A stretch of 64,000 bases of DNA from Agrobacterium genomosp. 13 str. CFBP 6927 (GTDB taxonomy: Bacteria > Pseudomonadota > Alphaproteobacteria > Rhizobiales > Rhizobiaceae), in NCBI GenBank assembly GCA_900012615.1, contig LT009756.1, positions 2,286,499 through 2,350,498 of the forward strand, written 5' to 3'. How positions within the stretch are numbered: position 1 is the first letter of the stretch; each line of letters opens with the position of its first letter. Shown here piece after piece: positions 8,566 to 21,013 of this stretch. Made by a program: the position numbers and the translations under genes. The notes beneath the pieces are model-generated. The model was given only the letters and a program-made list of their open reading frames with translations. It had not been told where the DNA came from and did no database searches.

Positions 8566-9273
8566 TCAGGCGATCCTGCGGGCGGAAACGCGGCCCATGG
8601 GATGAAGCGAGTGCACCCGGAAAGGCGCACCAGGTTCATCCTCGATGAACAGCGCGAGGCTGGAAAACGGCAGCGTCCGCGTCAGGAGCGGCTCGAAAAC
8701 CTTGCGCACGGCGCGCTCGATCCTCTGGCTGCTGGAGGGTTCGACGCCACCCGTCAGCGACATCTGAAAGCGGAACTCATCCATCACATGCGGGCTGCCC
8801 CAGCGATGCAGATTGGTCAGCTGCGAAGCAGAAAGCCGGTCGGGATCCGCCCGCTCTATTTCCGCTTCGGAAAGCGGCGCGCGGTAACGGTCGAATTCCT
8901 GCACCACCCGGGCGGCAAAAAAATGCAGCACTTCGCAAGGACGCTCGGGAACGAGGCTGAAAACATTCTCCTGCCTTGCCACCACTAGTTGTGGCAACAC
9001 GAAGGGTTCCTGCTTACCGGAAAAATACATCAGGTCGCGCAGAAGCGCGGCTTCCGAATGGCCTTCGGCAAGCCGGAAAGGCGCCTTTATCGTGCCATGG
9101 AAACCATAACGGCGCGGCAGTGCCGTATGGTAGGAAATCTCCTGCATGCCGAGATCGATCATGCCGGGCGGCTCCACCGCCTGACCGGAATAGGCATCGC
9201 GCCCCAACCACGCAGCTGCCGCCTGCGTCAGGGGGTCATTGGGGGAAGGCGTGAAATGAATGGCGTATCGCAT
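8566..9273 (-). CDS. DUF1045 protein (2H phosphoesterase-like)
   Basis: A 235-residue protein of the DUF1045 family, often found with phosphonate-degradation genes and related to 2H phosphodiesterases. The first HxT motif is clear in YGFHGTIKAPF near residue 58. At the second motif the sequence reads FRFQMSLTG; family members I recall have His where this has Gln, so one of the two catalytic histidines seems to be replaced. No phosphonate (phn) genes are present nearby. It is transcribed toward puuE on the same strand with about 200 bases between. Confidence 0.75.
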   Translation of the reverse strand: MRYAIHFTPSPNDPLTQAAAAWLGRDAYSGQAVEPPGMIDLGMQEISYHTALPRRYGFHGTIKAPFRLAEGHSEAALLRDLMYFSGKQEPFVLPQLVVARQENVFSLVPERPCEVLHFFAARVVQEFDRYRAPLSEAEIERADPDRLSASQLTNLHRWGSPHVMDEFRFQMSLTGGVEPSSSQRIERAVRKVFEPLLTRTLPFSSLALFIEDEPGAPFRVHSLHPMGRVSARRIA

Positions 9274-9368
9274 GCGCTGTCACCTCGACGCAAAACGGCC
9301 AAAACGGCCTCGTTGCAGGCCAGCAGATAAGTGATTTGCGTGACAGATTAACGACGTGGCGGGCCTGA

Positions 9369-10577
9369 TCAGGACTTTCTAAAGTCCGCAACGGCAATAC
9401 TCACGTGTTCTTGAAGACGGAACCCGGAAGGGATGACAGGTGTGTGACCGCACACGGTTTGCAGCGCCGCATCGGCAAGAAAATGGGCAAGGCCGAAGCT
9501 GACCTTGAAGCCGCCCGACAGCGCAACAAGCGTCGGATAGCCGGCAACCGACCCAACCATAGGGTCCCTTCCAATCGCCTTGGGCCGCAGACCGGCCCAG
9601 CGCTCCAGCACTGGCGCATGGGCAAGCGAGGGCACCACCCGACAGGCCTCGGCAAGTAATTTTTCCAGCTTTTCATCGGTACTGAAAGGCTCGGAAAAAC
9701 AATCTTCGCTGGTACTGCCAATGGCGACGGTGCCGTCCTCATGCGGCACGATATAAAGCCCATTCAGGAACACGACAGGCATGGCCGGATCGGCCGCCGC
9801 GTCAAGAAGGGCCGCCTGCCCCTTCACCGCCTGACCAAGCCCGACACCGGCTTCGAGACCCAGCGCATCGCGGATCATGGGGAAAGAACCATGCCCATTC
9901 GCGACGATGACATGGCCAAAGAGCAGCTCGTCTCCCGACGACAGCATTGCCCGTCCGCTATGCGGATCGAGCGAAACAACACGGCACTGTTCGACAACGC
10001 TGACATGCCGGGCCTTACCCAGGAAAGCCGAGAGAAGGGTGATCATGGCGCGCGGGGCAACCCTCGCCGCCAGCGTATCGAGCACGAAGCCCGCCTCTCC
10101 CGCCGCATCATCCACCCATCCGGCAACGGAAGGGCTGTCACCGACATGCCAATGGAACCGATGCTCTCCGGATATCCAGTTTTCCCCGGCATCCCGCTGG
10201 TGCCGTTCGGCAATCGTACGCAGATGCGGTTTCGGCAGGGGAATGATCCGACCGCACCGCCGATAGCCTGCGGAAAGCCCGGTCTCAGCCTCCAGATCGG
10301 CGACCTCTTTTTCGAGCGCGACAAGGGCATCGAACTGGAACTGCTTCTTGTCCGACCAGCGGTCGGGCATATGCGGCATCAGCGCGCCCAGAAGCCCGCC
10401 GCTCGCCCCGCCGCCAGTCCGGTCCGCTTCCACCAGCAGGGCATCGATACCGAGCCGTTCCGCCTTGATGGCGGCCCACAGGCCCATGATACCGCCGCCG
10501 ACGATGAGCAGCGGCACGGAGCCCTGCAATCTTGGCGATTGACCCTGTTCGAAAGCGGGATTATCGGCTTTAGCCAT
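9369..10577 (-). CDS. FAD-dependent oxidoreductase, DadA/MnmC-oxidoreductase-like
   Basis: A 402-residue flavoprotein of the DAO family. The Rossmann FAD motif is LLIVGGGIMGLWAA near residue 24, followed by the acidic residue in LLVEADR, and the C-terminal FAD loop contains VALSGGFKVSFG. It is divergent from mnmD, and in enterobacteria the MnmD methyltransferase is fused to an FAD oxidoreductase of this family that removes carboxymethyl from cmnm5s2U34 in tRNA. The role as a free-standing MnmC oxidoreductase is therefore suggested by context but not proved; a D-amino-acid or glycine oxidase-like role is the alternative. Its start codon overlaps that of mnmD on the other strand. Confidence 0.8.
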   Translation of the reverse strand: MAKADNPAFEQGQSPRLQGSVPLLIVGGGIMGLWAAIKAERLGIDALLVEADRTGGGASGGLLGALMPHMPDRWSDKKQFQFDALVALEKEVADLEAETGLSAGYRRCGRIIPLPKPHLRTIAERHQRDAGENWISGEHRFHWHVGDSPSVAGWVDDAAGEAGFVLDTLAARVAPRAMITLLSAFLGKARHVSVVEQCRVVSLDPHSGRAMLSSGDELLFGHVIVANGHGSFPMIRDALGLEAGVGLGQAVKGQAALLDAAADPAMPVVFLNGLYIVPHEDGTVAIGSTSEDCFSEPFSTDEKLEKLLAEACRVVPSLAHAPVLERWAGLRPKAIGRDPMVGSVAGYPTLVALSGGFKVSFGLAHFLADAALQTVCGHTPVIPSGFRLQEHVSIAVADFRKS

Positions 10578-11343
10578 GAAACATTCCAACGAAACTATCG
10601 CAGAGACCGGCCCGGCTACAGGTTCGGCAACCGGAAAAAACCAGACGGCCCTCGACTGGCGTGAGGGGGATATGCCCTATTCGCTGGCCTTTGACGATCA
10701 TTTTTATTGCCAGACGGATGGCAGGCTGGAATGCGGCCATGTCTTCCTCTCCGGAAACGGCCTGCCGCAGCGCTGGCTTGAGCGGGAGGGCGTCTTCCGC
10801 ATCGGTGAACTCGGCTTCGGCACCGGCCTCAATCTCTGCGAAACCTGGCGCCAATGGAAACAGGCCCGGAAAGAAGCACACAACGGCCGTTCCACACTGC
10901 ATTTCATGTCCTTCGAACTATACCCCATGAAGGCCGACGAGATCGACCGGGCGCTTTCCCGCTGGCCGGAAGTGGATGCCGAACGCAGGGCGCTGGTTGC
11001 CCGCTGGCCCGAGGAACCCAAAGGCGAAGTCGAGATCGAGCTGGACGCAGACACGCGCCTGACGGTGGTGTGCGGCGAAGCGCTCGCCGGCATTGCAAGC
11101 CGAACCGAAAGCTTCGACGCCTGGTTTCTGGATGGTTTCGCGCCTGCCCGCAATCCGGACATGTGGTCGCTGGAAATCATGCAGACGCTGTTCGGCAAGA
11201 CAGCACCGGGAGGCACATTCGCCACCTATGCCGCCGCTGGCTTCGTCCGCCGCAATCTCATCGCTGCCGGTTTTGACCTGGAGCGCCGCAAGGGTTTTGC
11301 GGGAAAGCGGGAAATGCTCTGCGGCACCAAGCGGTCCGGCTAA
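10576..11343 (+). CDS. mnmD: tRNA 5-methylaminomethyl-2-thiouridine methyltransferase MnmD
   Basis: A 255-residue SAM-dependent methyltransferase (DUF752/MnmD) for the last methylation of mnm5s2U at tRNA wobble position 34. The family pattern is plain: LDWREGDMPYSLAFDDHFY at residues 26-44, the SAM loop IGELGFGTGLNLCE, and the catalytic segment WFLDGFAPARNPDMW. In E. coli this domain is fused to an oxidoreductase; here it is a separate gene head-to-head with one. The ATG at 10576-10578 shares two bases with the start codon of that gene, so no room remains for a promoter between them. It converges with the histidine kinase gene 21 bases downstream. Confidence 0.93.
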   Translation: MKHSNETIAETGPATGSATGKNQTALDWREGDMPYSLAFDDHFYCQTDGRLECGHVFLSGNGLPQRWLEREGVFRIGELGFGTGLNLCETWRQWKQARKEAHNGRSTLHFMSFELYPMKADEIDRALSRWPEVDAERRALVARWPEEPKGEVEIELDADTRLTVVCGEALAGIASRTESFDAWFLDGFAPARNPDMWSLEIMQTLFGKTAPGGTFATYAAAGFVRRNLIAAGFDLERRKGFAGKREMLCGTKRSG

Positions 11344-11364
11344 GTTGCCCGCGTTGCCGGATCA

Positions 11365-15105
<3,741 letters not shown>

Positions 15106-15531
15106 AAAACGTTATGTGAGAAAATCGCTCTTTGCTATGTACGAGACGGAACCGTTACCCTTTTTTAACCATAATTATTCACCCCGGCCGCACCATTCCG
15201 ACCGTAAACGACCGACCTTGCGCATGGCTGCCATGCGCCGCCGGGCAACGGCGTTACAAAACTATTGCTTGACTTTAACCGACAAAACGCCCACATGCCG
15301 GTCAAGCTTTCACCTTCGGCAGCCGCGTGAGCTGCAGCGTATGATCAGGAAGACCTGGCCCGCATGAAGGAAAAGCGCAACGAATACAGAAGACGGCATT
15401 TGCCGCACTGATGCGCAGAAAGTTATTCCAACCCACAAGTTCCCAATTCACGCGGGGTTCTTGACGCCGAAACCACCGGACAGCAGCCCTGTTCCGGCTG
15501 AGTTTGTTTTGGCGCCCCGAAAGGCACTATA
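15106..15531. other. Intergenic region between kinase and DEAD-box helicase
   Basis: A 426-base divergent region with no credible gene. It must hold the promoters of both flanking genes and the leader of the helicase mRNA. It includes AT-rich stretches near 15155-15180 and 15260-15290; no promoter is clear enough to place. Confidence 0.5.
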
Positions 15532-17004
15532 TTGACCAGTTTTAGCGAACTCGGCCTCTCCGAAAAGATCGTGGCCAGCGTTACCCAGCTTGGCTACACC
15601 ACTCCCACCCCCATTCAGGCAAAGGCCATTCCGCTGCTGCTCGAAGGCCGTGACCTCATCGGCCTCGCACAGACCGGTACGGGCAAGACGGCCGCCTTCG
15701 GCCTGCCGATCATCGAAATGCTGATGAAGCAGGCCGACCGTCCGGCAAACCGCACCGCCCGCACCCTCATCCTCGCACCGACCCGCGAACTGGTAAACCA
15801 GATCGGCGACAACCTGCGCTCCTTCGTGAAGAAGACGCCGCTGCGCATCAACCAGGTTGTCGGCGGCGCGTCGATCAACAAGCAGCAGCTTCAGCTCGAA
15901 AAGGGCACGGATATTCTGGTGGCGACCCCCGGCCGCCTGCTGGACCTCATCGCCCGCAACGCCATCTCGCTCTCCAAGGTGACCTATCTGGTGCTTGACG
16001 AAGCTGACCAGATGCTCGACCTCGGCTTCATCCACGACCTGCGCAAGATTTCCAGAATGGTCCCGGCCAAGCGCCAGACGCTTCTGTTCTCGGCCACCAT
16101 GCCGAAGGCGATCGCCGATCTCTCGCACAGCTACCTGACCGATCCGGTCAAGGTGGAAGTGACCCCTCCGGGCAAGGCTGCCGACAAGGTCGAGCAGTAC
16201 GTGCATTTCGTCGCCGGCAAGAACGACAAGACCGATCTCCTGAAGAAGTCGCTGAACGAGAACCCGGATGGCCGCGCCATCGTTTTCCTGCGCACCAAGC
16301 ATGGCGCGGAAAAGCTTTACAAGCATCTCGAACATATCGGCTTCAAGGTCGCCTCCATCCATGGCAACAAGAGCCAGGGCCAGCGCGAGCGGGCGCTGAA
16401 GGGCTTCAAGGATGGTGACATCAAGGTACTGGTCGCAACCGACGTCGCCGCCCGCGGCATCGACATTCCGGCCGTAACGCATGTCTTCAACTACGACCTG
16501 CCGGAAGTGCCTGATGCTTATGTTCACCGCATCGGCCGTACCGCCCGTGCCGGTCGCGACGGCATCGCCATCGCATTTTGCGCACCGGACGAAACCCGCC
16601 TGCTGCACGACATCGAAAAGCTGATGAAGATCGATATTCCGGTTGCATCAGGCGAACGCCCGGCCGGTCTCGCCAGCCCGACGCGCCCGAACAACAACCG
16701 CGGCCGCAACAACAATGGCGGCCACCAGCAGCGCGGTCCCCGCGAAGGCGGACGCCACAATGGTGAATCCCGTCCTTCCCGCAACCACGCGCCGCGTGAT
16801 GCCGATAACGATCTGGAAGTCACGTCGGACTTCAAGCGCGTGAAGCAGGCTGAAGGCGACGCAGGCCGTCCCGCCGGCCCCCGCAAGCACCGCCGCCCCG
16901 CCCGCAAGCCCGGCGGCAACGGCGCCAACCGCCACGCGCCTGCTGGCGGCAACGGCCAGGAAAAACGCGCTTCCGGCAATGGCAATCGCGGCCGCAACCG
17001 CTAA
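15532..17004 (+). CDS. DEAD-box RNA helicase with basic Arg/Gly/Asn-rich tail
   Basis: A 490-residue ATP-dependent RNA helicase of the RhlE/CsdA-like class. All core motifs appear in order: Q motif with TPTPIQ, motif I AQTGTGKT, PTRELV, TPGRLLD, motif II DEAD, SAT, then in domain 2 VFLRTKHGAEKL, RGIDIP and HRIGRTARAG. The last about 110 residues form a disordered basic tail rich in N, R and G (NNNRGRNNNGGHQQRG), which in such helicases binds RNA. Probable roles are ribosome assembly and mRNA remodelling, especially in the cold. Translation begins with TTG at 15532, preceded by AAAGG; a strong terminator follows the gene. Confidence 0.93.
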   Translation: MTSFSELGLSEKIVASVTQLGYTTPTPIQAKAIPLLLEGRDLIGLAQTGTGKTAAFGLPIIEMLMKQADRPANRTARTLILAPTRELVNQIGDNLRSFVKKTPLRINQVVGGASINKQQLQLEKGTDILVATPGRLLDLIARNAISLSKVTYLVLDEADQMLDLGFIHDLRKISRMVPAKRQTLLFSATMPKAIADLSHSYLTDPVKVEVTPPGKAADKVEQYVHFVAGKNDKTDLLKKSLNENPDGRAIVFLRTKHGAEKLYKHLEHIGFKVASIHGNKSQGQRERALKGFKDGDIKVLVATDVAARGIDIPAVTHVFNYDLPEVPDAYVHRIGRTARAGRDGIAIAFCAPDETRLLHDIEKLMKIDIPVASGERPAGLASPTRPNNNRGRNNNGGHQQRGPREGGRHNGESRPSRNHAPRDADNDLEVTSDFKRVKQAEGDAGRPAGPRKHRRPARKPGGNGANRHAPAGGNGQEKRASGNGNRGRNR

Positions 17005-17059
17005 CTTGCCCTGCCTGGGAGAAGGCGACAAGACGCAATCGCTCGCTCACCAATCGAAC

Positions 17060-17088
17060 CCCGCTGGCCACCGCCAGCGGGGTTTTTC
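17060..17088 (+). terminator. Intrinsic terminator of the DEAD-box helicase gene
   Basis: Perfect 10-base stem CCCCGCTGGC/GCCAGCGGGG with a four-base loop CACC, followed directly by TTTTT. It lies 56 bases after the helicase stop codon. Confidence 0.92.
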
Positions 17089-17153
17089 TTTTCCTTCAAA
17101 CGCCCTGCACGACAAAGGGCGCAAATCTTTCCGGGCGCGGCGTTGTCGCGCGT

Positions 17154-17204
17154 TTCTCCTCCCCGCCGGGGAGAAGGTGGCCCGAAGGGTCGGATGAGGG
17201 GTGC
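17154..17204. repeat. Rhizobial dispersed intergenic repeat (probable)
   Basis: The segment contains the palindrome CCCCGCCGGGG, then GAGAAGGTGGCCCGAAGGG and CGGATGAGGGG. This wording recurs between genes in many rhizobial genomes as I recall them. No second copy was noticed in this window, so the call rests on recognition. Confidence 0.45.
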
Positions 17205-17233
17205 CCTCTCGGTATATCTCTACCCTTGCCCTC

Positions 17234-18142
17234 TCACCCGCCCTGCACGACCGGGCGACGCCGCGATGGCAAGGTCATGGCCAGCACACCGGCGATCACG
17301 CAGACGAGCCCCGCCCACATGGCGGTCGTCGGCACTTCACCCAGAAACACCATGCCGATGGCGACACCCACCGGGACCCTCAAATAGGCCTGCGAGGTGG
17401 TGCCGACCGAACCCAGCGTCTGCATCAGCCGGAAATAGATCATGAAGGCAAGGGCGGTTGAAAAGACGCTGAGGCACACAAGCGCGATAAGCGACGCGGA
17501 TGAAGGCGACAATGTCCAGGGCCGGTCAACGATCAGGCTAACCGGCAATAGCAGGACCGCACCGCAAATCATCGAGCCGGCAGCCGGCATGATCGGATCG
17601 AGCCCCTTGAAGTTCTTGCTGAAAATGGCGGCGCAGGCATAGGAAAAGGCTGCTGTCAGCATCGCAAGCTGGCCCCATAGCGCCTCGCCCGCACCACCAA
17701 GCGCATCCAGACCGATGATCAGGCACACACCCGTCATGCCCGCAATGGTGCCGAACAGCTTTCGCCCGCTGACCTGTTCGTGACGGATGACGAGGGCCGT
17801 GAGAAGAAAGGTGAAGATCGGCGTCGTCGCATTGAGAATGACGGCAAGACCGGCATCGATGCTCTGTTCCGCCCAGGCGATCAGCGTGAAAGGCAACACG
17901 CTGTTGATGCAGGCCTGAATGAAGAAAAGCCGCCAGGTCGCAAAATCCCTCGGCAAACGCAGCCCGCGCAGCCGGATGACCGCCAGCAGCAAAAGCCCGG
18001 CGATCAGGGTTCGCGAGGCGATGAAGGTGATCGGCGGTATCGTCTCCACCCCGATCTTGATGAAGGTATAGGATGCCGCCCACAGCGTGGACAGCAGGGC
18101 GAGTAACAACAATTCGCGGGCAATGGGATTTTGAGAGGTCAC
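17234..18142 (-). CDS. EamA (DMT) family transporter
   Basis: A 302-residue inner-membrane protein with about ten transmembrane helices in two EamA repeats. Family features include the opening LLALLSTLWAASYTFIKIG, the end-of-repeat-one NATTPIFTFLLTALVIRHE and the second-repeat GSVGTTSQAYLRVPVGVAIG. These carriers export or import small metabolites such as amino acids; no substrate is predictable. GTG at 18142 gives a normal-length protein; an ATG at 18199 would add 19 residues without membrane character. Confidence 0.82.
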   Translation of the reverse strand: MTSQNPIARELLLLALLSTLWAASYTFIKIGVETIPPITFIASRTLIAGLLLLAVIRLRGLRLPRDFATWRLFFIQACINSVLPFTLIAWAEQSIDAGLAVILNATTPIFTFLLTALVIRHEQVSGRKLFGTIAGMTGVCLIIGLDALGGAGEALWGQLAMLTAAFSYACAAIFSKNFKGLDPIMPAAGSMICGAVLLLPVSLIVDRPWTLSPSSASLIALVCLSVFSTALAFMIYFRLMQTLGSVGTTSQAYLRVPVGVAIGMVFLGEVPTTAMWAGLVCVIAGVLAMTLPSRRRPVVQGG

Positions 18143-18246
18143 GGATCGATTTTTCCAACAGCGTTCAGGATGAACCGTTCCTACTCCGAAAACAACCATC
18201 TATGCTTCGGCGACGGCCGAAGTTTTCACCCTTTGAAAACATGAAA

Positions 18247-18272
18247 CCCCGCATGGCCATCACCATGCGGGG
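18247..18272. terminator. Hairpin after doxX
   Basis: Stem CCCCGCATGG/CCATGCGGGG around CCATCA, sited about 37 bases past the doxX stop. The minus-strand run after it is GTTTCATGTTTTC, a weak U-tract, so it is a probable terminator of doxX. Confidence 0.6.
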
Positions 18273-18308
18273 CTTTGGTAAAAGAGACCGGTGAACAATG
18301 GTCGCAGA

Positions 18309-18698
18309 TCAGGCCCGGCGTTCATCCGCCGAGAAAGCGCCCGGACCGGCAAAGACCAGATAAAGGAAGACAAAGCAGAACAGGATGGCAGCGTCACCGC
18401 CGTTCAGGGCCGGGAAAAAGCTGCTTGGCGCATGCGCCATGAAATAGGCGACAGCCATCTGGCCGGAAAGAATGAAGGCGACCGGACGCGTGAACAGGCC
18501 GATCAGCACGAGAATGCCGCCGACGAGTTCCAGAAGCGCCGCCACCAACAGCATTGTCGGCAGCGAACCCTGCATCTGCGATGCCGGGAAGCCGAAGAGC
18601 TTCTGTGTTCCGTGCTCGATGAAAAGCAGCGCCGCGATGATGCGCAGCGCCGCAAGGGCGTAAGGTCGGTAGCGGGAGAGATTGTCGAAAGCTGCCAT
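18309..18698 (-). CDS. DoxX family membrane protein
   Basis: A 129-residue protein with four hydrophobic helices. Typical DoxX/DUF4260-type marks are RIIAALLFIEHGTQKLFGFP at the start (the conserved HGxxKLFGF) and LVGGILVLIGLFTRPVAFIL. Members are associated with oxidative-stress defence or quinone metabolism, but the biochemical role is unsettled. It is a single gene with its own terminator-like hairpin, between a DMT transporter and an L,D-transpeptidase, all on the minus strand. Confidence 0.85.
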   Translation of the reverse strand: MAAFDNLSRYRPYALAALRIIAALLFIEHGTQKLFGFPASQMQGSLPTMLLVAALLELVGGILVLIGLFTRPVAFILSGQMAVAYFMAHAPSSFFPALNGGDAAILFCFVFLYLVFAGPGAFSADERRA

Positions 18699-18939
18699 GT
18701 TGATGTGTCCCCGTTGAAGTGATGAAGCGCCTGTCAGAGCGCGCTGGCACGTTTATGGATACACGTCCCGAAGAGCGGAAATCACGTTTCCGATATTGCA
18801 GGACTACCTAAAATAAGCAAAAGTCGATTTTCAACAAATAGTTGATTTCACCGTATAAAACTCACATCGATCCGGAAAAATCAACTCAGGGCTTCAGACA
18901 TTTTTTCGTGTGGCAAAGGCGGAAAAATCCGCCTCTCCC

Positions 18940-19557
18940 TCAAGCCTGCAACACAACCACCTTAGAGCCGACCGGCACACGGCTGTAGAGATCGATGATG
19001 TCGTGGTTGAGCATGCGGATGCAGCCGCTCGACATGGCGTGGCCGATGGATTGCGGCTGGTTGGTGCCGTGCAGACGGAACATCGTGTCGTTGCCGCCGC
19101 GATAAAGATAAAGGGCACGCGCGCCGAGCGGATTGTTCGGGCCGCCCGCCATGCCGCCGGCAAATTTCAGGTTGCGCGGATCACGACGCATCATGTTCGC
19201 GGTCGGCGTCCAGGAGGGCCATTCCGCCTTGCGGCCGATATAGGCATCGCCCTTCAGCGCTAGACCCTGACGACCGACACCCACGCCGTAACGCATGGCC
19301 CGGCCATCCCCCAGCACATAATAGAGCCGCCGCGCCGGCGTATCCACAACCACCGTTCCGGCCGGATGCGCAGTGTCATAGGTGACTTCCTGCCGGCGCA
19401 GCTCCGGCTTGACCTTGTCCAGATGCATGGCGGGAAGCGGGAATTTCTCCTCCGGCTTCGCCCCATAATTCAGCCTCTGCTGGCCGATGCCGGTATTGGC
19501 GCAGCCGGCCAGAAACAGCGGCAATCCGAACAGAACACCACGACGTGAAATAGACAT
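18940..19557 (-). CDS. L,D-transpeptidase (ErfK/YbiS/YcfS/YnhG)
   Basis: A 205-residue YkuD-domain enzyme that makes 3-3 cross-links in peptidoglycan or attaches proteins to it. The catalytic signature is HGTNQPQSIG followed by AMSSGCIRM with the nucleophilic Cys. The N-terminus MSISRRGVLFGLPLFLAGC has a twin-arginine-like pair and a lipobox-like LAGC, so the protein may be lipid-anchored or simply exported. The length is normal for short L,D-transpeptidases of rhizobia, which rely heavily on 3-3 cross-links for polar growth. Confidence 0.9.
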   Translation of the reverse strand: MSISRRGVLFGLPLFLAGCANTGIGQQRLNYGAKPEEKFPLPAMHLDKVKPELRRQEVTYDTAHPAGTVVVDTPARRLYYVLGDGRAMRYGVGVGRQGLALKGDAYIGRKAEWPSWTPTANMMRRDPRNLKFAGGMAGGPNNPLGARALYLYRGGNDTMFRLHGTNQPQSIGHAMSSGCIRMLNHDIIDLYSRVPVGSKVVVLQA

Positions 19558-19635
19558 GTAACCCCCGCCAAATCTCTAGATTAACGAGAGGTATAATTTT
19601 ATGGTTAACAAACCCCTAATATGAGGTTGTGGTAA

Positions 19636-20532
19636 TTAACGTACCGCAACCGCTGCGGCAGGCTTGCGATTGGCGAGGTAAACCCCCGTCACCGCCAGAA
19701 CCGTGCCGGCAATCATGGCCGGCGTCAGCGTTTCGCCGAAAAGCAGGGCGGCTTCCACGGCCGCAAGCGGCGGCACCAGATAGATCAACGAGGCGGCCCG
19801 CGAGACCTGCCCGCGCCGGATCAGGTAAAGAAGCAGCGCCACCGCGCCGATGGAGATAGCTCCGACAGACCAGGCAAGCGTGGCGGCAAGCCCGAGGCTC
19901 CAGTCCACATGCCCATCCTCCAGCAGCAGCGCAAAGGGAACCGTCACCAGAAGCGCGCCGACATATTGCAGTGTGGCCACCGCCATGATGTTTCCGCCAT
20001 GGACGTATTTCTTCTGGTAGAGCGTGCCATAGGTCACCGACGTCATGCCCAGCACATTCACCGCCACCGCGTAAAGCGGCACCGACAGGCCAAGCGCACC
20101 CGTCGCCATGACTTTGGGGAGAACCGCGATAGCGATGCCCGCAAAGCCGATAAGCAGGCCAGCCCTCTGCAGCGGCGAGATTTTTTCGCCGATCATGTAA
20201 CGGGCGGCCACCGCCGTCATCAACGGCTGCAAACCGGCGATGATGCCGCCAATCGCCGCCGGCACGCCCTGCCCTATCGCCCACCAGATCATGCCGAGAT
20301 AAAGGCCATGCAGGAAAACGCCGGACAGGATCGCCCGGAAAACGTCGGCCCGCCGCTCCGGCCACGGAATGGAGGAGAGCCGGCAGATCCCCCACAGCAG
20401 CGCACCGGCCAGGATGTAACGCAGACAGAGGAACGTCAGCGGTCCGGTATAATAGACGGCATATTTGGCGGTGACCCAGCCGGTCGACCACAGAAAGACG
20501 AAGATGGCCGGAGCCAGACGGTCGAGCGACAT
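19636..20532 (-). CDS. EamA (DMT) family transporter
   Basis: A 298-residue ten-helix permease with two EamA repeats: LAPAIFVFLWSTGWVTAKYAV opens repeat one near residue 4, and ASLIYLVPPLAAVEAALLFGE closes repeat two. The ATG at 20532 has AGGGG upstream; the frame extends to 20718 but the extra 62 residues are non-membrane and lack a start signal. The solute is unknown. It is unrelated in sequence detail to the other EamA protein at 17.2-18.1 kb. Confidence 0.85.
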   Translation of the reverse strand: MSLDRLAPAIFVFLWSTGWVTAKYAVYYTGPLTFLCLRYILAGALLWGICRLSSIPWPERRADVFRAILSGVFLHGLYLGMIWWAIGQGVPAAIGGIIAGLQPLMTAVAARYMIGEKISPLQRAGLLIGFAGIAIAVLPKVMATGALGLSVPLYAVAVNVLGMTSVTYGTLYQKKYVHGGNIMAVATLQYVGALLVTVPFALLLEDGHVDWSLGLAATLAWSVGAISIGAVALLLYLIRRGQVSRAASLIYLVPPLAAVEAALLFGETLTPAMIAGTVLAVTGVYLANRKPAAAVAVR

Positions 20533-21013
20533 GGGACATCCCCTGTGCCGCATGACATGGTCACCGGACATGGCCCGGACGATAAGACATGCGGAGAATT
20601 GATACTTCTGCGGCTTCGGCAAACCGGAAAATGAGCGGGCCGGGTGCCGGGCAAACACCCCGCGGAGAAACCGGAGCCATCTCTGCAAGGCGATATCTCT
20701 ACCCCCGCAAAAGGTCAAAGGCCTTTTCGTGATACCATCTTTCAGATTTTCTGATGCAGCTCCAGCAAGCCATCAACCGAAAGCGAACGAACAAAATTTA
20801 TGCATTCGCCCATGGCGCGCACAACGCCACCACCCGGTTACGCCCCGCCACGCCGCGCAACCAATTTGCCGATGCCGCATTTATAGGCTGAAACTCAAAA
20901 AACGCTTCTTTTTTAAAACTCTAGGGCGCTGAAAAATCTTCACGACGGCCTCCGCATAGTTCTTGCATTGCATTTGGCGTTGTATTCATATGGTAAAAAA
21001 GGGGACATCGAAG
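20533..21013. other. Divergent intergenic region
   Basis: About 480 bases between the EamA start and the ATP-grasp start. It becomes AT-rich toward the ATP-grasp gene, as expected for a promoter. No RNA gene, repeat or clear operator was recognised. Confidence 0.5.

Noticed and set aside
15448-16608. A 386-codon minus-strand frame opposite the DEAD-box helicase
   Set aside because: The plus strand has every helicase motif; the minus frame is the usual long antisense frame of high-GC DNA.
16680-17000. Asn/Gly/Arg-rich repeats of the helicase tail as a separate repeat element
   Set aside because: They are low-complexity coding sequence of the helicase C-terminus, not a DNA repeat.
18830-18860. 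TCAAC-N5-GTTGA dyad between doxX and the L,D-transpeptidase
   Set aside because: Only five-base arms in AT-rich DNA, expected by chance; no supporting context.
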